Below are positions 63,269 to 64,000 of a stretch of 64,000 bases of DNA, in pieces. Both the position numbers and the translations under genes were made by a program. This DNA is from Pachyseris speciosa. Its lineage: Eukaryota > Cnidaria > Anthozoa > Scleractinia > Pachyseridae. Within the stretch, counting starts at the first letter, position 1. Each line of letters begins with the position of its first letter. The notes under the pieces are model-generated. The model had not been told where the DNA came from and did no database searches. It saw nothing but the letters and a program-made list of their open reading frames with translations. The stretch is from assembly GCA_016490735.1 (NCBI GenBank), contig JAEMWC010000032.1, positions 533,501 to 597,500 of the forward strand, read 5' to 3'.

Positions 63269-63470
63269 CCAGGAACACTGGAACACCCCTAAACACCGGA
63301 ACAGCCTGGAACAACCCGGAAGAGCGGAACAAATATTCAATCTATAAGTAAATACATACTGTCCTGTCCTTTCCATCAAATAAAAGCTTACTGCAAGCAA
63401 ACAGGAGTGGAACTAACTGCAAAAAAACTGGACAGCTTCTTGGGCTGTTCCGGTGTTCCGGCGTTCATGG
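63269..63470. repeat. Inverted repeat with GGAACACCGGAACAG words
   Basis: 'ccaggaacactggaacacc' and following 'ggaac' words on the left are complemented by 'ctgttccggtgttccggcg' on the right (63444-63462). Confidence 0.5.
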
Positions 63471-63535
63471 TTTGACTACACGCCACATTGAATTAAACTT
63501 TAGCTTTTATTTGTATGTAGATATATTATTTTCAG

Positions 63536-63619
63536 TTATGAATAATGCAAAGACAAGAGTTTTGACCAGTGGGCTGAGAGCACTGCAAGATAAAATTCTG
63601 CCCTACCAGCGCATGCAAG
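63536..63619 (+). CDS. Candidate exon, unrecognised
   Basis: Acceptor attttcag|ttatga and donor atgcaag|gtgaca frame MNNAKTRVLTSGLRALQDKI followed by LPYQRMQ. Not in phase with the exon ending at 62701. May start a separate gene running out of the window, or be spurious. Confidence 0.22.
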
Positions 63620-64000
63620 GTGACATTGTCTAGCTATTCCCAGTCTTGCTGGGTTTATCAGAACATGGGTGTTTGGCGTGTTCACTCACCCGCTTTTTCG
63701 TTCTCCCCCAACTAACCACGGGCCTGGAACAGGTTACTGGGCGTTCGCCCTTCCAATTTCATCAGCCATTATCTTTTTTTTTTCCTGAAACAAATAAAAT
63801 ACCTTACGAATCGAGAACGTTCCAGTAGACACGTATTCTCGTTAAAAGTGAAGCTTTACGAGTGATACCCCCACTACTCTCGCAAAAAAGATCAAGGAAC
63901 GCACTCTTCCAGAAAAATTCTGACAAATTCAGAACAGTACTCTTTTCATGTGACCTAAAAGAGCAAATGAAAGTCGAATTAAACGAAACACCCTCAGTCC
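63620..64000. other. Window end
   Basis: No feature recognised. Confidence 0.4.

Overview
This is a gene-poor, repeat-rich stretch of metazoan nuclear DNA. The introns have GT-AG boundaries, there are many tRNA-derived SINEs, non-LTR and Ty3/gypsy remnants and dozens of small inverted-repeat elements, and base composition is AT-rich. Repeat style and the two recognisable genes suggest a cnidarian, probably an anthozoan such as a stony coral; this is inference, since no species marker is visible.

Two host genes are well supported. On the minus strand at 11208-12320 lies a four-exon HES-type bHLH-Orange repressor of 229 residues ending in a WRPW Groucho-binding motif. On the plus strand, from 16279 to 58868, lies a 14-exon NEDD1 orthologue: an N-terminal WD40 propeller that recruits to centrosome and spindle, a low-complexity middle, and a C-terminal helix that binds gamma-tubulin complexes. 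The phases of all 14 exons chain without a break to give 695 residues. The NEDD1 gene spreads over about 42.6 kb because its introns are packed with mobile elements: a broken Ty3/gypsy element in intron 3, a 15.7-kb intron 4 made almost wholly of nested inverted-repeat elements, and a tandem duplication that copied exon 9 (the upstream copy carries a one-base insertion and is out of phase).

Layout: 1-5100, nested inverted-repeat elements, one of them a foldback element with 19-bp tandem arrays in both arms; 5100-9250, LINE 3' ends and short palindromic repeats; 9250-13900, the HES locus and a quiet flank; 14389-15115, two TTAA-flanked MITEs back to back, one holding a SINE; 16100-58900, NEDD1; 58900-64000, SINE and MITE clutter plus weak candidate exons of unrecognised genes on both strands.

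The two genes show no direct functional link beyond adjacency. The most unusual material is (a) the NEDD1 exon-9 duplication whose breakpoint coincides with a MITE end, (b) two large composite elements in intron 4 bounded by matched palindromic modules, and (c) a head-to-head palindrome of tRNA-like sequences inside a TA-flanked element. No bacterial-type system, CRISPR array or intact transposase gene was found. All identities rest on reading the sequence; no database search was run.
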